64,000 bases of DNA. It comes from Sympetrum striolatum (Eukaryota; Arthropoda; Insecta; Odonata; Libellulidae). The stretch covers positions 22,972,459-23,036,458 of the forward strand of contig OX388349.1 in the NCBI GenBank assembly GCA_947579665.1, given 5' to 3'. The translations under genes were made by a program, and so were the position numbers. Positions within the stretch are counted from its first letter, which is position 1. The number at the start of each line of letters is the position of its first letter. The notes beneath the pieces are model-generated. The model had not been told where the DNA came from and ran no database searches. It saw nothing but the letters and a program-made list of their open reading frames with translations. Of this stretch, positions 44,600 to 56,600 are shown in pieces.

Positions 44600-44890
44600 T
44601 TTAATCTAGATCGATTCCTTTCACTTTCCTATAACTATCCCCTCCATCGGTCCAGGAGTCCTTTCCGCTTTTGTCTTTTTCCCAGAATCCTCCTTCCTAT
44701 GACTTCCTCAGTCCATTTCCTCTTGGAACATGACCCGTGCATTCTTTTCAGCTCTCCTTACGATTGATAATCAATCCTTACTTGGATCTTCCATCTCTTC
44801 ACTTTTGCCTTTCTTTCATCCAGAATCTCCTCTCTTAGTTTCCTAATCAATTCTCGGATGCCCCATCTCCTTTTACGCCAATCTCTCTCT
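44600..44890 (-). mobile_element. LINE reverse-transcriptase C-terminal fragment, antisense
   Basis: The minus strand reads EEVIGRRILGKRQKRKGLL then LDRW and, after a stop, a frame with SYRKVKG; this matches -EVIEGRILGKRQRGRKRLLDR----SYREMK. The preceding 130 bp give a lysine/arginine-rich frame (RDWRKRRWGIRELIRKL) that does not match the usual FEMW region and may be shifted. One of the clearer family matches in the window, but with several stops. Confidence 0.68.
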
Positions 44891-45140
44891 CCTGGTTTTT
44901 CACTAATTATGTTTTTTCCTTGTATTTTTAGTGCTTCATGCTACCACGTTCATGAACCTTTTTGTCCATGTCTTTGGGTACAGACATGATACAACGATAA
45001 ATTTACCTTAAACATATTTGCATTTATTTATATCTTGATCATGGCTTTATCTTAAGAAAGTTATTTGAAATGTATAATCGGATTTTTGTGATCCAGGAAT
45101 GGATGTTTATGTTCGTCAATTAAAATACTTAGCATGAAGT
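44891..45140. other. intergenic DNA, no gene seen
   Basis: Nothing supportable. Confidence 0.45.
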
Positions 45141-45394
45141 GTAAAATTGGAGTTCATTTTTCCATTAATAAATTATTAGAACTATCTTAATCATTAATAA
45201 GACCGAAAAACAAAATGTTCAATTACAGTTGCTACGAACGCAAAAACGCTAAAATTGTAGAATTCGAAAAAAACCTAAATTTAACAAATTTTTGGTATCC
45301 ATCTTCAAAAATAAGAAAATAATTTCTTAGCATTCTCTATTCCTGAGTGACAATAACTAATAGCTGAGACCCTTACAAAAACTATTATGAAATG
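45141..45394 (-). repeat. dispersed repeat family B, copy 2 (inverted)
   Basis: Reverse-complement partner of 38002-38240, about 7 kb away. Matched blocks run in the opposite order on the plus strand: TTCATTTTTCCATTAATAAAT, ATCATTAATAAGACCGAA, GTTGCTAC, GCTAAAATTGTA, AACCTAAATTT, TCCATCTTC and ATTATGAAAT. Two copies in opposite orientation rule out simple tandem duplication and point to a mobile sequence. Confidence 0.8.
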
Positions 45395-45714
45395 TTTTTG
45401 ATGTGTTTGAAAAGGAATCGTTTAATTTGATAGTAACATTCATAATTTTGATAATAATTCTAGTTTTAGGTTAACTTCTTATGGAAATTGTTTGACAAAA
45501 ATTAATGTATACGAAAGCATCTTCTATTCCACGTAAAGGCTTTCTTTGCATGTGTTTCCCTTAGTAAAAGATGAAGTACTCAAATCTTAATTAATAGTTC
45601 TAATATATGATTTGAAATATTTTGAATGATGTCAGTCGTCTCGGTCTATTCTTGAATGCTGTGTAAATTGTTATTTATTGTAACATTGCAATTTGTCGCA
45701 TTGTAATTATACTC

Positions 45715-45820
45715 TTATGTGGATGCATTCTGACTCTAGGAACAAAGAAAAGGCATATTAACTCACTCCTCACCTTCACTACTTAGCCTAATTATTTACA
45801 AGAGCTACTAAGAAGGCTAG
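45715..45820. repeat. dispersed repeat family A, copy 3
   Basis: GCATTCTGACTCTAGGAAC, AAAGAAAAGGCA, CTCACTCCTCACCT and TTAGCCTAAT match copy 2 (24025-24110) in order. The most decayed of the three copies. Confidence 0.5.
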
Positions 45821-47087
45821 AGGCTTATTTTAAATCTTTTTCCAGAGCTTTCATTGTCTATTACGATGGCATATTTATATTATTACGATGTTTTAGATTT
45901 TACAATCCTTCGTCAAGGATATAAAATAATGAAATCATTTAAATTATGCATTGATAAAGGATCTTGCAACAATAAATTTTCCGAGCAATTAATTATCTAC
46001 GTACTAATAAAGATCGCTTGTTTATTTATATCACTATTATCGCAGACAGTTTAAATGGAAGATGATCTATTAGTCTTGACCTTCTGTGGATAAACATCTG
46101 TAGCTATAATTAATTATTGCAAGCTATATTTTTCAAGCAGTTTTATTTTAATTTCAGGAATTAGATCCCCTTTCTAAGTATAGAATTGCAAGGTATTTTC
46201 TTCCTTATAAATCAGTATAATCCCAACTCATCTTTTTAATAGATTATATTATCAGCTCCATCATTTCCTTTCTGCGATTTGATGAAATATTTAGTTCCAT
46301 AAATATCAAACTATTTTCGCCTTTTGTAATTTCAAAAAGGTGATACATTTTTTTCGTTTTCTTTTCGCGAAAATTTAATCATGGGGGAAAAAGAAGATTC
46401 CCTGTCAACCGAAAGCTAATTATAGCTCCAGAAAAAGAGAAAGTAATTAAAATTATCGAGAATTTAAATGCTTTTCTTTTCCTGAGAAATCCGCGCCGAG
46501 ATGGTTCTAATTAAAGTATCGATTCGAAATTTCCGATGTTTTTTCTGTAGAAAGATATTCAATAAAAGGTAAATATAATTCCATATTAAGAGATTATTTG
46601 ATAATGGAACGTAAGATTCATATAAAAACTTGCGGAAAAGACGTGTTACATAATTTATAATAGCTCTACTGCTTTGTTAGCAGAAATTTAGTTCATATCT
46701 GTATTTGGTATACTCTCATTAGAATTAGGTTTGAAAATTAAAATCTGCTTTTGTCATAATGTAATTAAAACCGAAGCCTAAAATTATTTAATGCAGATTA
46801 TTTAGTGGGTGATCGTTTTCAGATTTTCTTTTCGATTTAAGTTTGGCACAGTCTCTAAAGAATTCTAAATGACATCTCCATACATTCTGGGCTGCTCTCT
46901 AAAGCATTCACTTGTAACAGTTCTCCCTATTTTATTTATTCATAACTCTATCAATTGTATTCAGAGTGACGATTGCTGAGGTCAAAACCAGGCCAATAAG
47001 TTAGCAGTTATATGGAAAATAATAAGTGATTTGCGTGAAATTTTTTATTTATTCAAAACATTTTTATATCTAGTCATATATAGAAGT
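45821..47087. other. AT-rich intergenic DNA, no gene seen
   Basis: A 66-codon plus-strand frame at 45854-46054 has no motif. Nothing else supportable. Confidence 0.55.
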
Positions 47088-47380
47088 TAACTTCGACTAG
47101 GCTATTGCTTCTTTATTACCAAGAAAATGCTGCATTATGAAGCTGATAAGAATCTTTAAATCTTTATTTGATGAGGGAAATTAACAAGTTTAAGAGAATC
47201 CTATTTAGCCCTTAAAAATGAGTAAATAATTTATTAATATTAAAAAATAAAATAAGTAAAATAGGTTATTAAATGAACGATTCCATTAACTTTTAAAGAT
47301 TAGTTTGCTAAAAACTGAAAAAAACAGCTTAATCATTCCATTGACTAGCATATAATAAAAGGCGATAACAAAATTAACGT
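47088..47380 (+). repeat. dispersed repeat family C, copy 1
   Basis: Matches 54746-55005 in the same orientation: CTTCGACT-GG, TTGCTT-CTTAT, AAGAAAATGCTG-ATTATGAAG, TGATAAGAATCT, GAGG-AAATT, AAGTTTAA/AAGTTAAA, TTACTTTTAAA-ATT-GTTT-TAAAAACT and CATT-ACTAGCAT. About 250 bp over which matched blocks keep their order. No coding frame or terminal signature seen. Class unknown. Confidence 0.75.
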
Positions 47381-47755
47381 ATAATAGGAATATCTCGTTC
47401 AAAATATGCTTTTTCGACTACTTCTAATAATAAACAAATGCACATAATCTGATATTATATCTATTTACTCATTTCTATTATTTAGTTACGTAAGTAAAAC
47501 GCATGATATTGAATGCCACATGGTGCTAATTCAGTATTTTTACATGCATTCTTAATCTTTAGTACCTTCCATTCGATATTATTGATTCCTCCAGTAGTAG
47601 CTCTATAAGCCTTATCATTAGTAGTTCCCATTTAATTAGATAAAATACATTGTTTACATTCTGAATGACGTTCTTCCCAAAATAGCTTACTCTTTGCCTA
47701 CAACTTAGACAGTTACTTTAAACACCCACCATAATCCTGTCTTTCGTATCCGAAC
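47381..47755. other. AT-rich intergenic DNA, no gene seen
   Basis: Nothing supportable. Confidence 0.5.
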
Positions 47756-48608
47756 ATCTCTAAGAAACCTCGTCTGCCATATCTGTATTCTTCTCTTCAA
47801 CCGAAGAGTCACCCCTCTCAAGGAATTTCATGATCTCTGCCCCCGATCTTCCTCAATTCCTCCTTTTATACTCCACCTTTATCCGTAATTTCCGCCTCTG
47901 AATCGCAAGCCTCTTTTGATATAGCAATCTCCATTCAGACATATTCAGCGCCTCCGAGAGACAAACAGCGCAACTGAAAAGGAATCGGAGAGAGAAAAGA
48001 TGGATTTTATTAGCGGTGTAAGTTCGTATTCAAAAAGAACGGAGGGAGGCGAGGAAGAAGACAAACGAAGATAAAGGGTGTCGATTCGGCAAAAAGGACC
48101 TTAAGCGGGTTAATTAGCAGAAGGTGAAAAGACTTTTATCCCGAAAGGAAGAACTGATTGACGATTAAGAGAGGGGAGGGAACAGAAGGATGGGATTCCG
48201 GTAATCGAAAATCCGGAGGATCGTAATAAATTTCCGACGTCTTAATTTAAAATTATGCGTCCAGCGTCCACGGGTGAGTGAGGGGCGAATTATTAGCGGA
48301 GAAAGGCGGAGCGATAATTCAGACGTTGGACGTAATGGATTGATTTCGGACAGTAATTAGGGAATGCGACCATTGGCACGGAGTCGCATGCAACCGTTTT
48401 CGAAAGCGTACGTGTCCGTATCGCAATTCGCTTAATCTGTACGCTCGAGAGCAATTAACTCGGTTGTTTTTCGCGGAGCTTGATGAATTACTTTAGAATG
48501 GGGGGCTAATTGATTGTATTAACGGGGACATCAACAGTTGCGACTTCACCACTGTGGAGATTCTCGTCGGGAACAAAAAGGTGACGAAGCCCTATAAAAA
48601 ACGGCCGC
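47756..48608. other. GC-richer patch with a sharp pyrimidine-to-purine switch
   Basis: From about 47.76 to 47.95 kb the plus strand is C/T-rich (CCCCTCTC, TCTGCCCCCGATCTTCC, ATTCCTCCTTTT); from 47.96 to 48.2 kb it is G/A-rich (GGAATCGGAGAGAG, ACGGAGGGAGGCGAGGAAG, AGAGGGGAGGG). The change occurs within about 20 bp near 47955. CpG-rich to 48.5 kb. No frame with a recognised domain. An antisense LINE fragment on the left was considered, but no family motif could be read. Confidence 0.55.
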
Positions 48609-49240
48609 AGAGGTTAAATAACTTCGAATCTTTGATTTCATCCCATTGTTTTCGTACGTCAGCTAAATTTTAATTACTTTTTAAGATCATGAGTAAATCT
48701 GCAATCCAATTAATTCCCTAAGGACACAACAATTTAAGGACTTACATCTAATTTCACTGGATTTATTATTTCCCTCTAATTGCTAAATTATTGCTCATTC
48801 TGAATGGTTGATTTCGCATTTTAAGTTCGATCATTGTTTAATGAACTGCATATATATATATATATTATAAATTTAATTCATATAATATGGTCGTAGAGGT
48901 AAAATAACTTCGAATCTCTGAATTCATCTCTTTGTTTTTGAACGCCAGTTAAGTTTAAATTACTTTTTAGGATCACGAGTAAATCTGCAATGCAATTAAT
49001 TCCCTGAGGACGCAATTTTTTAAGAACTTACATCTAATATCGCTGGATTTATGAGTTCTATTTAATTGCTAAATGATTAATAATTCTGAATCGCTGATTT
49101 CATGTTGTTATTTTTAGTTATTGATCAATAACATTCATATTTATGTTATAAAATTAATTCTTTAAGGACATAAAATTATATTAATTCGATCCTATGACAC
49201 TGCTCTAACTACTTGGTTCATTTTGCTAAATGATTTCTAA
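48609..49240. repeat. decayed tandem duplication, unit 286 bp, 2-3 copies
   Basis: AGAGGT then AAATAACTTCGAATCT at 48609 recurs at 48895. Blocks AATTACTTTTTA, GATCA-GAGTAAATCTGCAA, CAATTAATTCCCT, GGAC-CAA, ACTTACATCTAAT, GCTGGATTTAT (or ACTGG-), AATTGCTAAAT and ATTCTGAAT follow in both. A third, weaker copy starts near 49155 (AATTAATTCTTTAAGGACA, later TTGCTAAATGATT). A TA run (about 48849-48865) sits between copies 1 and 2. Noncoding. Confidence 0.8.
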
Positions 49241-51540
49241 TTATCTTTAAGATGCATAATTTTCATTTTTTATAACTTGAATTTGATGACTTTACTTTTA
49301 AATTAACTTAATTATTTTTCATCAGACTAAGCATGAATTATATTGACAGTGTTATAATTTCGTTATGTTTTTAAAATTCGAATGAAAAAAATGATTTTAC
49401 ATTTAATGAAGTACCGAAATAAAATACCAAAACGGAATGGCTTGTATTCTGGTTTTTACAAGTATCTTACGAAAAAGGGTTGTAAAAAGATTTCAAAACA
49501 GTACTCTCAGAATGTCTCAAGGAGAAGTAATTCAGGTTGAAAAAAAATTAGTTCAGATGTATTTTAATGAGATATTTTAGCCCATCCTATAGTTAAATAG
49601 ATTCGTAAAGTTGTGTGATTTATATATCTTTACCTAGAGATTCCACAGTACTTAAAATTTAATAACTTTTTAATTTAACTTATAGGAAGGTACTCCAAAG
49701 TTATATGCCCGCTATCAATAGAACATCTCTGTAAATAAAACAACTTGATATATAATTACATACCGTATTTCAGCGGAGGAGATTCTTCATAATTAACTTT
49801 TCAAAGCACCGTACTCTTAAACGCCTGGATCTATTCAGGATTTAATTACTGACGAATAAAAAAGAGCTCCAAGATTCGCGGTCGTTAATCCTGCTCCACT
49901 TCTTTCCCTGACGATGATTGCAAAATATCTTACGGGAAGGAAACTCCCCTTGAGTTTAGACCCGTAACTGCCCAGCGGTACGCCGGAAGTAAGCAGGTTG
50001 CAGTACGTGCAGCCATCGATCACGGCGGAACTTAATGAAGTGCAATAAACAAGGGCAATTAACCGTGAGATGCTTCCAGGGGGAGCAAAGTTACTTAGCA
50101 AAATTAAGTTCCTCTCCGCTGAATGGAGATTACTTCAAGAGTTCACATACGACGGTGGGGCTAGGAATCACGGTTTCAAGGAAGGTGACTTTTTTCACAA
50201 ATTTATTATCTTTTTATTGCATATGACAGTTTATTTTTTATTCCATCGTAGCATAAGTAGGCTAATAAGCTCAACGGATAGAAATAATTAACTTTATCGT
50301 TTGATTGATCTTGGCAGTATATCCAGAAATTTCCGCGTTTAATACTGAAATTAATTGTTTTTCATGCGTAAAATTGAGATTAAATTACCTTGCAGTTCAT
50401 ATTTTCCACAGAACAAGCGTCAAAATAATTCCTTCTACATTTGAAGGTAGTCATTATTTATAATTTGTAGTTGTATCGAGGAAAATTCTTTCCTGGCAAT
50501 TTCATTAAAATAACCGAGATATTAATGTATGGGGTTACATTTAAGATAATTTAACATTATTTAGCTTGTTGGGTAAGGAAATAGAATATCTTAATAAACA
50601 CAGGATTTGCAATATTGTTGAATAAGTACCTTCACGTGGTGTTCATGTAATATATTGTTGAACATCAGAGCTTTTCATAAAACACAAATTTCAAATTATT
50701 TATTGATATTAGTACCCATTGCGGTACTTTTGCTTAGTTATTTCCTTCTCAATTACCAGGATAGAGTTCCGCAGAGTGGAAAGCTTCTTTAATCGTTTTT
50801 ATTATGAATTTTATTATCATAAATTTAATACTCCAAAAAACTATAATATCTAGTGGGAATGTTAGAAGTAATACAAATATTATGGTTAATGATACCGATT
50901 GCAATTTGTTTTAGAAAACAAAATTGAAAATAAAAACTGAATTAATACCTAATATCAAATACAAATTCAATAGTACGTATATCCCCTGTAAGATAAAGTT
51001 TAGTAAATAATGCTAATTAAAACACAAAATACTAAGCTTTTAATTTAATAGAATCTAAAAATTTAGCCCAAACTTTGTGTTAGATTTTAATCATGAAATA
51101 GTTTGGAACCGTGGTCATACAGTATAATACGTAAATATTTTATTTTATGTCGTCGTATAATTTAATTACAAATATAGCACATTGTTAAAAGTATTAATCA
51201 TGATAATAAAAATAAACTAACATACTATAATATATTTATGTGATTATTATGTAAATATATCTAGTAAATCTACAGATTTACATCGACATATACATATAAT
51301 AAATAATGTAGTAGCTATACGTGTATCTTAGATTAATTAAGAACATTTATATGTGTAATATATGTGAATCATAAACAATAATAAAATAGATAAAATAAAT
51401 TCAATATATATAAACAAGAACATGAAGAAATCATCCCATTGAAGTTAAATGAGCGGCCAAATATAATAACATATATTCATTAATATTCATTAAACGTGAT
51501 TTCCTTCTTAGGAACATGATTTTAAAGTTTCTATAGCTTT
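49241..51540. other. mostly AT-rich DNA, no gene assigned
   Basis: A minus-strand frame of 88 codons (49835-50101) lies in a slightly GC-richer patch and has protein-like composition (no bias to one residue), but I recognise no domain. Two overlapping plus-strand frames (50035-50291) compete with it. The rest is AT-rich. Confidence 0.45.
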
Positions 51541-52500
51541 CTTCAAACGGAAGAATTAAACGATTAAACGGGGGAGCGCGGTCGTTTGCATTTTCAAAGG
51601 AGCGCGTTCTCCAGATACTCCATCAATATGCGCATATATGTTCGCCAGATGATGCACTCCGTCATAATGATGCAGTGACGCAACGCAGCGTTACGCTCCA
51701 GCGCCAAGGAGGTGTCCGGAAAATTTCGCAACCCCTTCTCAACCCACAAGAATCAGCCACTCCACGACAAGATAACAAACGACGTTTTATGAATAAAATA
51801 TTGTGAATCACGCGCGCGTAATGAATAACACTCTCCCTCGCAATCCGGATTACCATTTTACTCCGATAAAATCGCTGATGCGTCTTATACTTTTTGGTCC
51901 CCGAGTCCCACCCCATTCGTTCGACCCATCCATTTCTCCCCTTCCAATAAGTCCCTGCATCGCCCGACATTTTTCCCCTTTTTTACCATCCACCCCCTAT
52001 CTCGCCATCTCTCCCTGTTTACCAGCCCTCCCCCGCTTCTATCTTCGTCCCAGAACTATCCGCCTCTATTAAACTCCCTATCTGCTCCCCTATGCCGAAT
52101 GTTCTTCATTATCTCCCCGGCTCTATTGTTGGACTGGGATTCATTATAGCCATGCACGTGAAGGTGCTATTTTTTCGCCCGGACGGACATAATTGCTTTA
52201 TCCTCTATCCCGAACGTGCTAGCACATCCCGATGGCTCTAAATGATTAAAATTTTTCGCATTCGCGAGTGGCTACACATCGAGCTTAATTTTAAATAACT
52301 TTGCGCTAATGCGAACGTTTGGGTGGATGGGTGGAAAGGAATTCGCGCTGCGAAAAAAAAGGTTCGATGTTTTTGTATTCGAATTAGTCGTAAGAGTTTA
52401 ATCAAGAAGAAAAATTCCGAATAGCGGGGATGCCCTCCCGAACTCGGTCCAGGGACTATTTTTTTACGACCTCAAGGCGTATAATGTAACGATGTTTCTA
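51541..52500. other. GC-richer patch
   Basis: CpG-rich, with a long C/T-rich stretch at 51.89-52.1 kb (CCCACCCCATTCG, CCACCCCCTATCTCGCC, CCCTCCCCCGC). G-richer sequence follows after about 52.3 kb (GGGTGGATGGGTGG). Frames of 89-102 codons on opposite strands have no known motif. Confidence 0.5.
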
Positions 52501-53540
52501 GGAAAAGGGTCAGAATAGCTCATGAATCACCGAAAAAATATTTGATTTTATTAAACTAATCGCTCCTGCTCTTTGAACTGGAATAATTAATGCAGTAGGG
52601 AAAATGTTTAAATTCGTAAAAAATAAGAATGAAATTTACTAGTTGGTTGTTCTTGTAATTTCCTGGATGACAGTATCTTAATCAGATTTTATTAGTTTTT
52701 CATATGAAGTTTAAAGATAATCTCGTAATTAAAGATATTAAATTAATTAACCTAATTTCCCTGATTTTGGTTAAGGAAATTTTATGCATTGTGCTGAATA
52801 ACTTTCTTAGCAGTCATCAAGCAAAATATTCCACTCTGCTAGTAAATTAATTGTGAGGTCAAATGCGAAACATCACGTTTAAATAACATCGTTTTCTACG
52901 CCTTGTCACTCAGTTAACTTTTAGTAATTAATTTTGAAAGATGAGTAATAATTCTTCTATGTATTAGGTGTATAAATATCGTCATAAACAATCCAAATAA
53001 CATTTATATTAGCATTTGGGAAATATGATAATCCAATGTCTTATAAGCCTTGGATGATTAAACTTAATTATGAATAATCAAAATTATATTCATATTAGAA
53101 TTTGTAAAAAAATAGTATGAACTCTTATATCAAGCAGCCATTCGTATTTCCCATAGGGCAATTATTGGTTACTTGTCTAGAAGGGTAAATGGTGATTTTG
53201 TGACATTTATGAGTTATTGATAAATTTTCAAATATTTACTATAGTAGATGAAATATTATATGATACAAATAGATTATTTTTGCTAAAATTTGGGAATAGA
53301 AAAGGTTCTTTCGTTCATTTTTCTACATAGAAAACGCCATTTATTTTTTTCACTTCAAATTGCGTAACGGGTGTTTTAAAATCCATCAAGAACTTACAAA
53401 TGCCACGAAATTACCATTTACCCTACTAGACCAATTTCTACACTACATAATATGGTAATTCGGATTCTGCTTTGTATATTATTCAAAAGTTAGTAGCAAG
53501 TAATTAATTTCGCAGCGTATCGCGAAATATTCGACAGCAC
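52501..53540. other. AT-rich intergenic DNA, no gene seen
   Basis: Nothing supportable. Confidence 0.55.
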
Positions 53541-54600
53541 GATGATCTCGGAGTTTTTACATGGAAAATATGCATAATAAGCCCCTTTTGGAATATATTT
53601 CCCCATACTTTCTCCCTCGTTTCCTTGTTTACCCTCCGACCCGCTCATTTCTGTCCCCTTTCTCTCTATTCCTATCCATTCCCCTACGACGACTTTCCCT
53701 CATTATCTTTCCAGCCCTGTTCCCCCACCCCCTCCGCTCTCTGACATCCTCCTCCCTCTGGGAGTAGCTAAATGAAGGGGGTTGCCAGGGGCAGCGCAGG
53801 GGGGGCTGGATTCGTGGAATCTCATTTCCCTCCCCCCGGTCTTATCCCCCCACATCAACGTTTCCTAATCGAATTCCCAAATTGAGATTTATATATAGGA
53901 TAACATACGTTGGCCTAGAGACGGAGGGGGAAGCCGGGGTTTAGGGTGGGCGGGAGTTCTTTTCCGAGGGTTTTCTGTTCGTAATGAAAGAGCGTAGTTG
54001 CTTTTGTGAAGCCTTGCCATGCGCAGGGATATATTAGCGGGGGTAGGCGGTGCATGACGGTGGGGGAAATAAATGTATGAATGAATACGTATAGAAAAGG
54101 TTTTTGCGACACTTGATTACGTATCGCGTCGCACACATCCTCCGGGGGTCCCTGTGGGGTTGTCACGAGAGTGGTACATCGGCGCCGAGTACCCAATTTC
54201 ACTCCTGAAAGGGATTCGGCGGAAACCGCCGGTGCTTCTCTAACGTCTGGGCGAAAAAAGGAACGAAGTAGCGGAGTATAGAGATGAATCAACTCATAAT
54301 GTCGCCATGGTTTCCCCGTTGGATTAGCTAAAGGGATTTCCGTTTTATTTTTTTGGCGGTCTCCGGGCAATCTTGACAATCGAATTCTAAGTAAAAGACG
54401 ATGAGAACGTTGAACCGGAGAGTGGCTGGGAAAAATTATTGGTCTGGAAGCATCGAGATGAATTATCCGCCCTCCCTGTTGGATCGGGGAGGATTTCACG
54501 TTTTTTTAACGAGCGGAAGTCGCAATAATTAGTTGACTTGTTAAAGCGTCGACTCGGAGCTGGGATTAACGATTTATCCGACTTGATAAAAGGGTGAGCT
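53541..54600. other. GC-rich patch containing the longest open frame
   Basis: The plus strand is C-rich at 53.62-53.76 kb (CCCCCACCCCCTCCGC) and turns G-rich at once (GAAGGGGG, GCGCAGGGGGGGCTGG), with a second change near 53.92 kb (ACGGAGGGGGAAGCCGGGG). The minus-strand frame 53915-54499 is 194 codons starting MKSSPIQQGG. It has proline- and arginine-rich composition and no recognised domain, signal peptide or membrane segment. In DNA this GC-rich, such a frame can be chance, so it is not called as a gene. Confidence 0.5.
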
Positions 54601-54745
54601 ACTCGAAATCTGTTTTAAAGAAAATTACTGAAGTGGACCGAATAGTTGTCTTACAGGTTTTTAAGAAATAATTAGATTAAAATCCTCTTTCCTAGTAGTA
54701 GATGTTTTATTTTCATAATTAAATAAAAAATCATGAAACGGCAAG

Positions 54746-55005
54746 TACCTTCGACTTGGTTGTTGCTTTCTTATGCGTAAGAAAATGCTGGATTATGAAG
54801 ATGATAAGAATCTCTACATAATTTTATAATGAGGAAATTTCATAAGTTAAAAGTTATACTATTTCGCTTGAAATGTTAATAGATACAATAAGTTTATAAA
54901 TTATTGATTTAATTACTTTTTAAAATTCAGTTTATTAAAAACTTACATCGACCAGTCAAACCATGCCGTTAACTAGCATTTAAGAAATTACAGAAGCAAA
55001 ATTCA
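54746..55005 (+). repeat. dispersed repeat family C, copy 2
   Basis: Partner of 47088-47380, 7.7 kb away, same orientation. CTTCGACTTGG, TTGCTTTCTTATG, AAGAAAATGCTGGATTATGAAG and ATGATAAGAATCT are the best-conserved blocks. The right edge is near AGCATTTAAGAAATTA followed by AGCAAAATT. Confidence 0.75.
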
Positions 55006-55669
55006 AATTTATCAAAACTCCGTGTTCTTTTCTTTAATTTTGATCAATTTTATCTAATTAGTTGAATAGTATTTTTCGTTATTTTAATTGATTACACTAA
55101 TGGGTAACTAAAGTGATATTAATTGGATAAATCCTTTGAATACTATAACAAAGAGGTTACGTTTGTTTTTTTTTCTGAGATACTCCGTTCTATCGGGGAT
55201 GAGTGATATGGTAATTTTTTTTATGTTAGCTATCGAAATGAAAGTATTTTCATTCTATATTCATTAGCTTGAAGTCATTAACCGATAGCAATATTTTCAA
55301 GATCATTTATGAATGAACAAAATCTCTAAAACTAATAGTAAAATTAATGCCATTTCCCGGGGGAAGTTTTCAGTGTAGTCATAACATCTCTACGATATAA
55401 TTGATGTAGTGATTGGATAATTAACGAGATTGAGATAATTGGAATATTATTTTATATTTCGTATTTCAGTTTTTTTTAGCTGAATCAATTGAAATGGGCA
55501 TTCTTAAAGATAAATGGAATTTTAAGCTGTAGAATATTCTTTATTATTTTTTTTACCTTCATCGATAGAAATTGTAAGAGACTTGAGCTTTACAATACTT
55601 TGCTGGGTTTGGCCACCCGATAAATTGTAGAACCTTAGTTTTTGCCCGATAATTGTGTTGCAGTCGCCA
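55006..55669. other. AT-rich intergenic DNA, no gene seen
   Basis: A small hairpin AATGAAA-GTA-TTTTCATT lies near 55237. Nothing else. Confidence 0.5.
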
Positions 55670-56600
55670 TCAATAGCCATCCCTCACTCCCATTGTCATA
55701 CAATCCTGCAAGGAATCATTAGTCTAGCAAAATCTCTTCTCCCGAGTTAGAAAGTTTTCCGACCCCAGTCTTTCATTAACTTCGAAACCCCAATATTTCA
55801 TTCGAGAAAGAGATCAGCCGGAAATTTATAGCGCTTCCCTCAAAATTTGAAAAACAAAACGGAAAGACAAAAAAAACTCTCCTCCAGACTCCCACTCGCA
55901 GTACGTGCCGGTACACGCAATAAAAAAAGCTCTTTTTCTCCCATCGGTAGGAATCGGATTCTGGGAAAATGGCGGGGAGATATGATGCTCCGAGCGAGTG
56001 ACTTTTGTGCGAGATAGGTCGTAAAGTAGCGAGGAATATTACGGGGAAAAACGCCGCTAATACGATCCCATTTGATTTTCCGCGCAGGGTTCAGCAAACC
56101 TGAAGTATCGCGGAAGACCAGGGTTGCGAGAGATGGGATCCCTCGGTACTTCTTTGGGGTTTCCTCAGGGATTGGTGCACTTACAGAAATTGAGTCCTTC
56201 TACCGGAAACCTATGCCCGGAAGATTCCCTCTCCAATCATATTTAAATTTGAGGGAAAATCCTCCTCCTCGAAGACTTCCATCCATTTGAGACCGCCTCT
56301 CTTTCTTCCCACGCAAAAAATAATCCCGCGCATGGATTTCAATTTCTTAATCTTACGAAGGGAAGATGCACTTTCGACGTAACAGCGCGGACGGGAATTT
56401 ATTCCCAGACTCCCCATCGATCTGGATGATGCACTTTTTAACCAGCAGACGAGATCTGGAGAGGATAAAGGAGGGATCGTGTTTCCGTTGAATGGATTTG
56501 CTGTTGAATTCGCAGCCCGTCTTTTGTGTCGTCCGTATTTAAGGTGAGAGGGTACCATATTTCATTATCTTTCTCCAATGGGGAAAAATTTTGCGGCCCT
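55670..56600. other. GC-richer patch
   Basis: Moderate CpG content. C-richer to about 55.95 kb and G-richer from about 55.95 to 56.2 kb, mixed after. Frames of 72-115 codons on both strands have no known domain. Confidence 0.45.
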
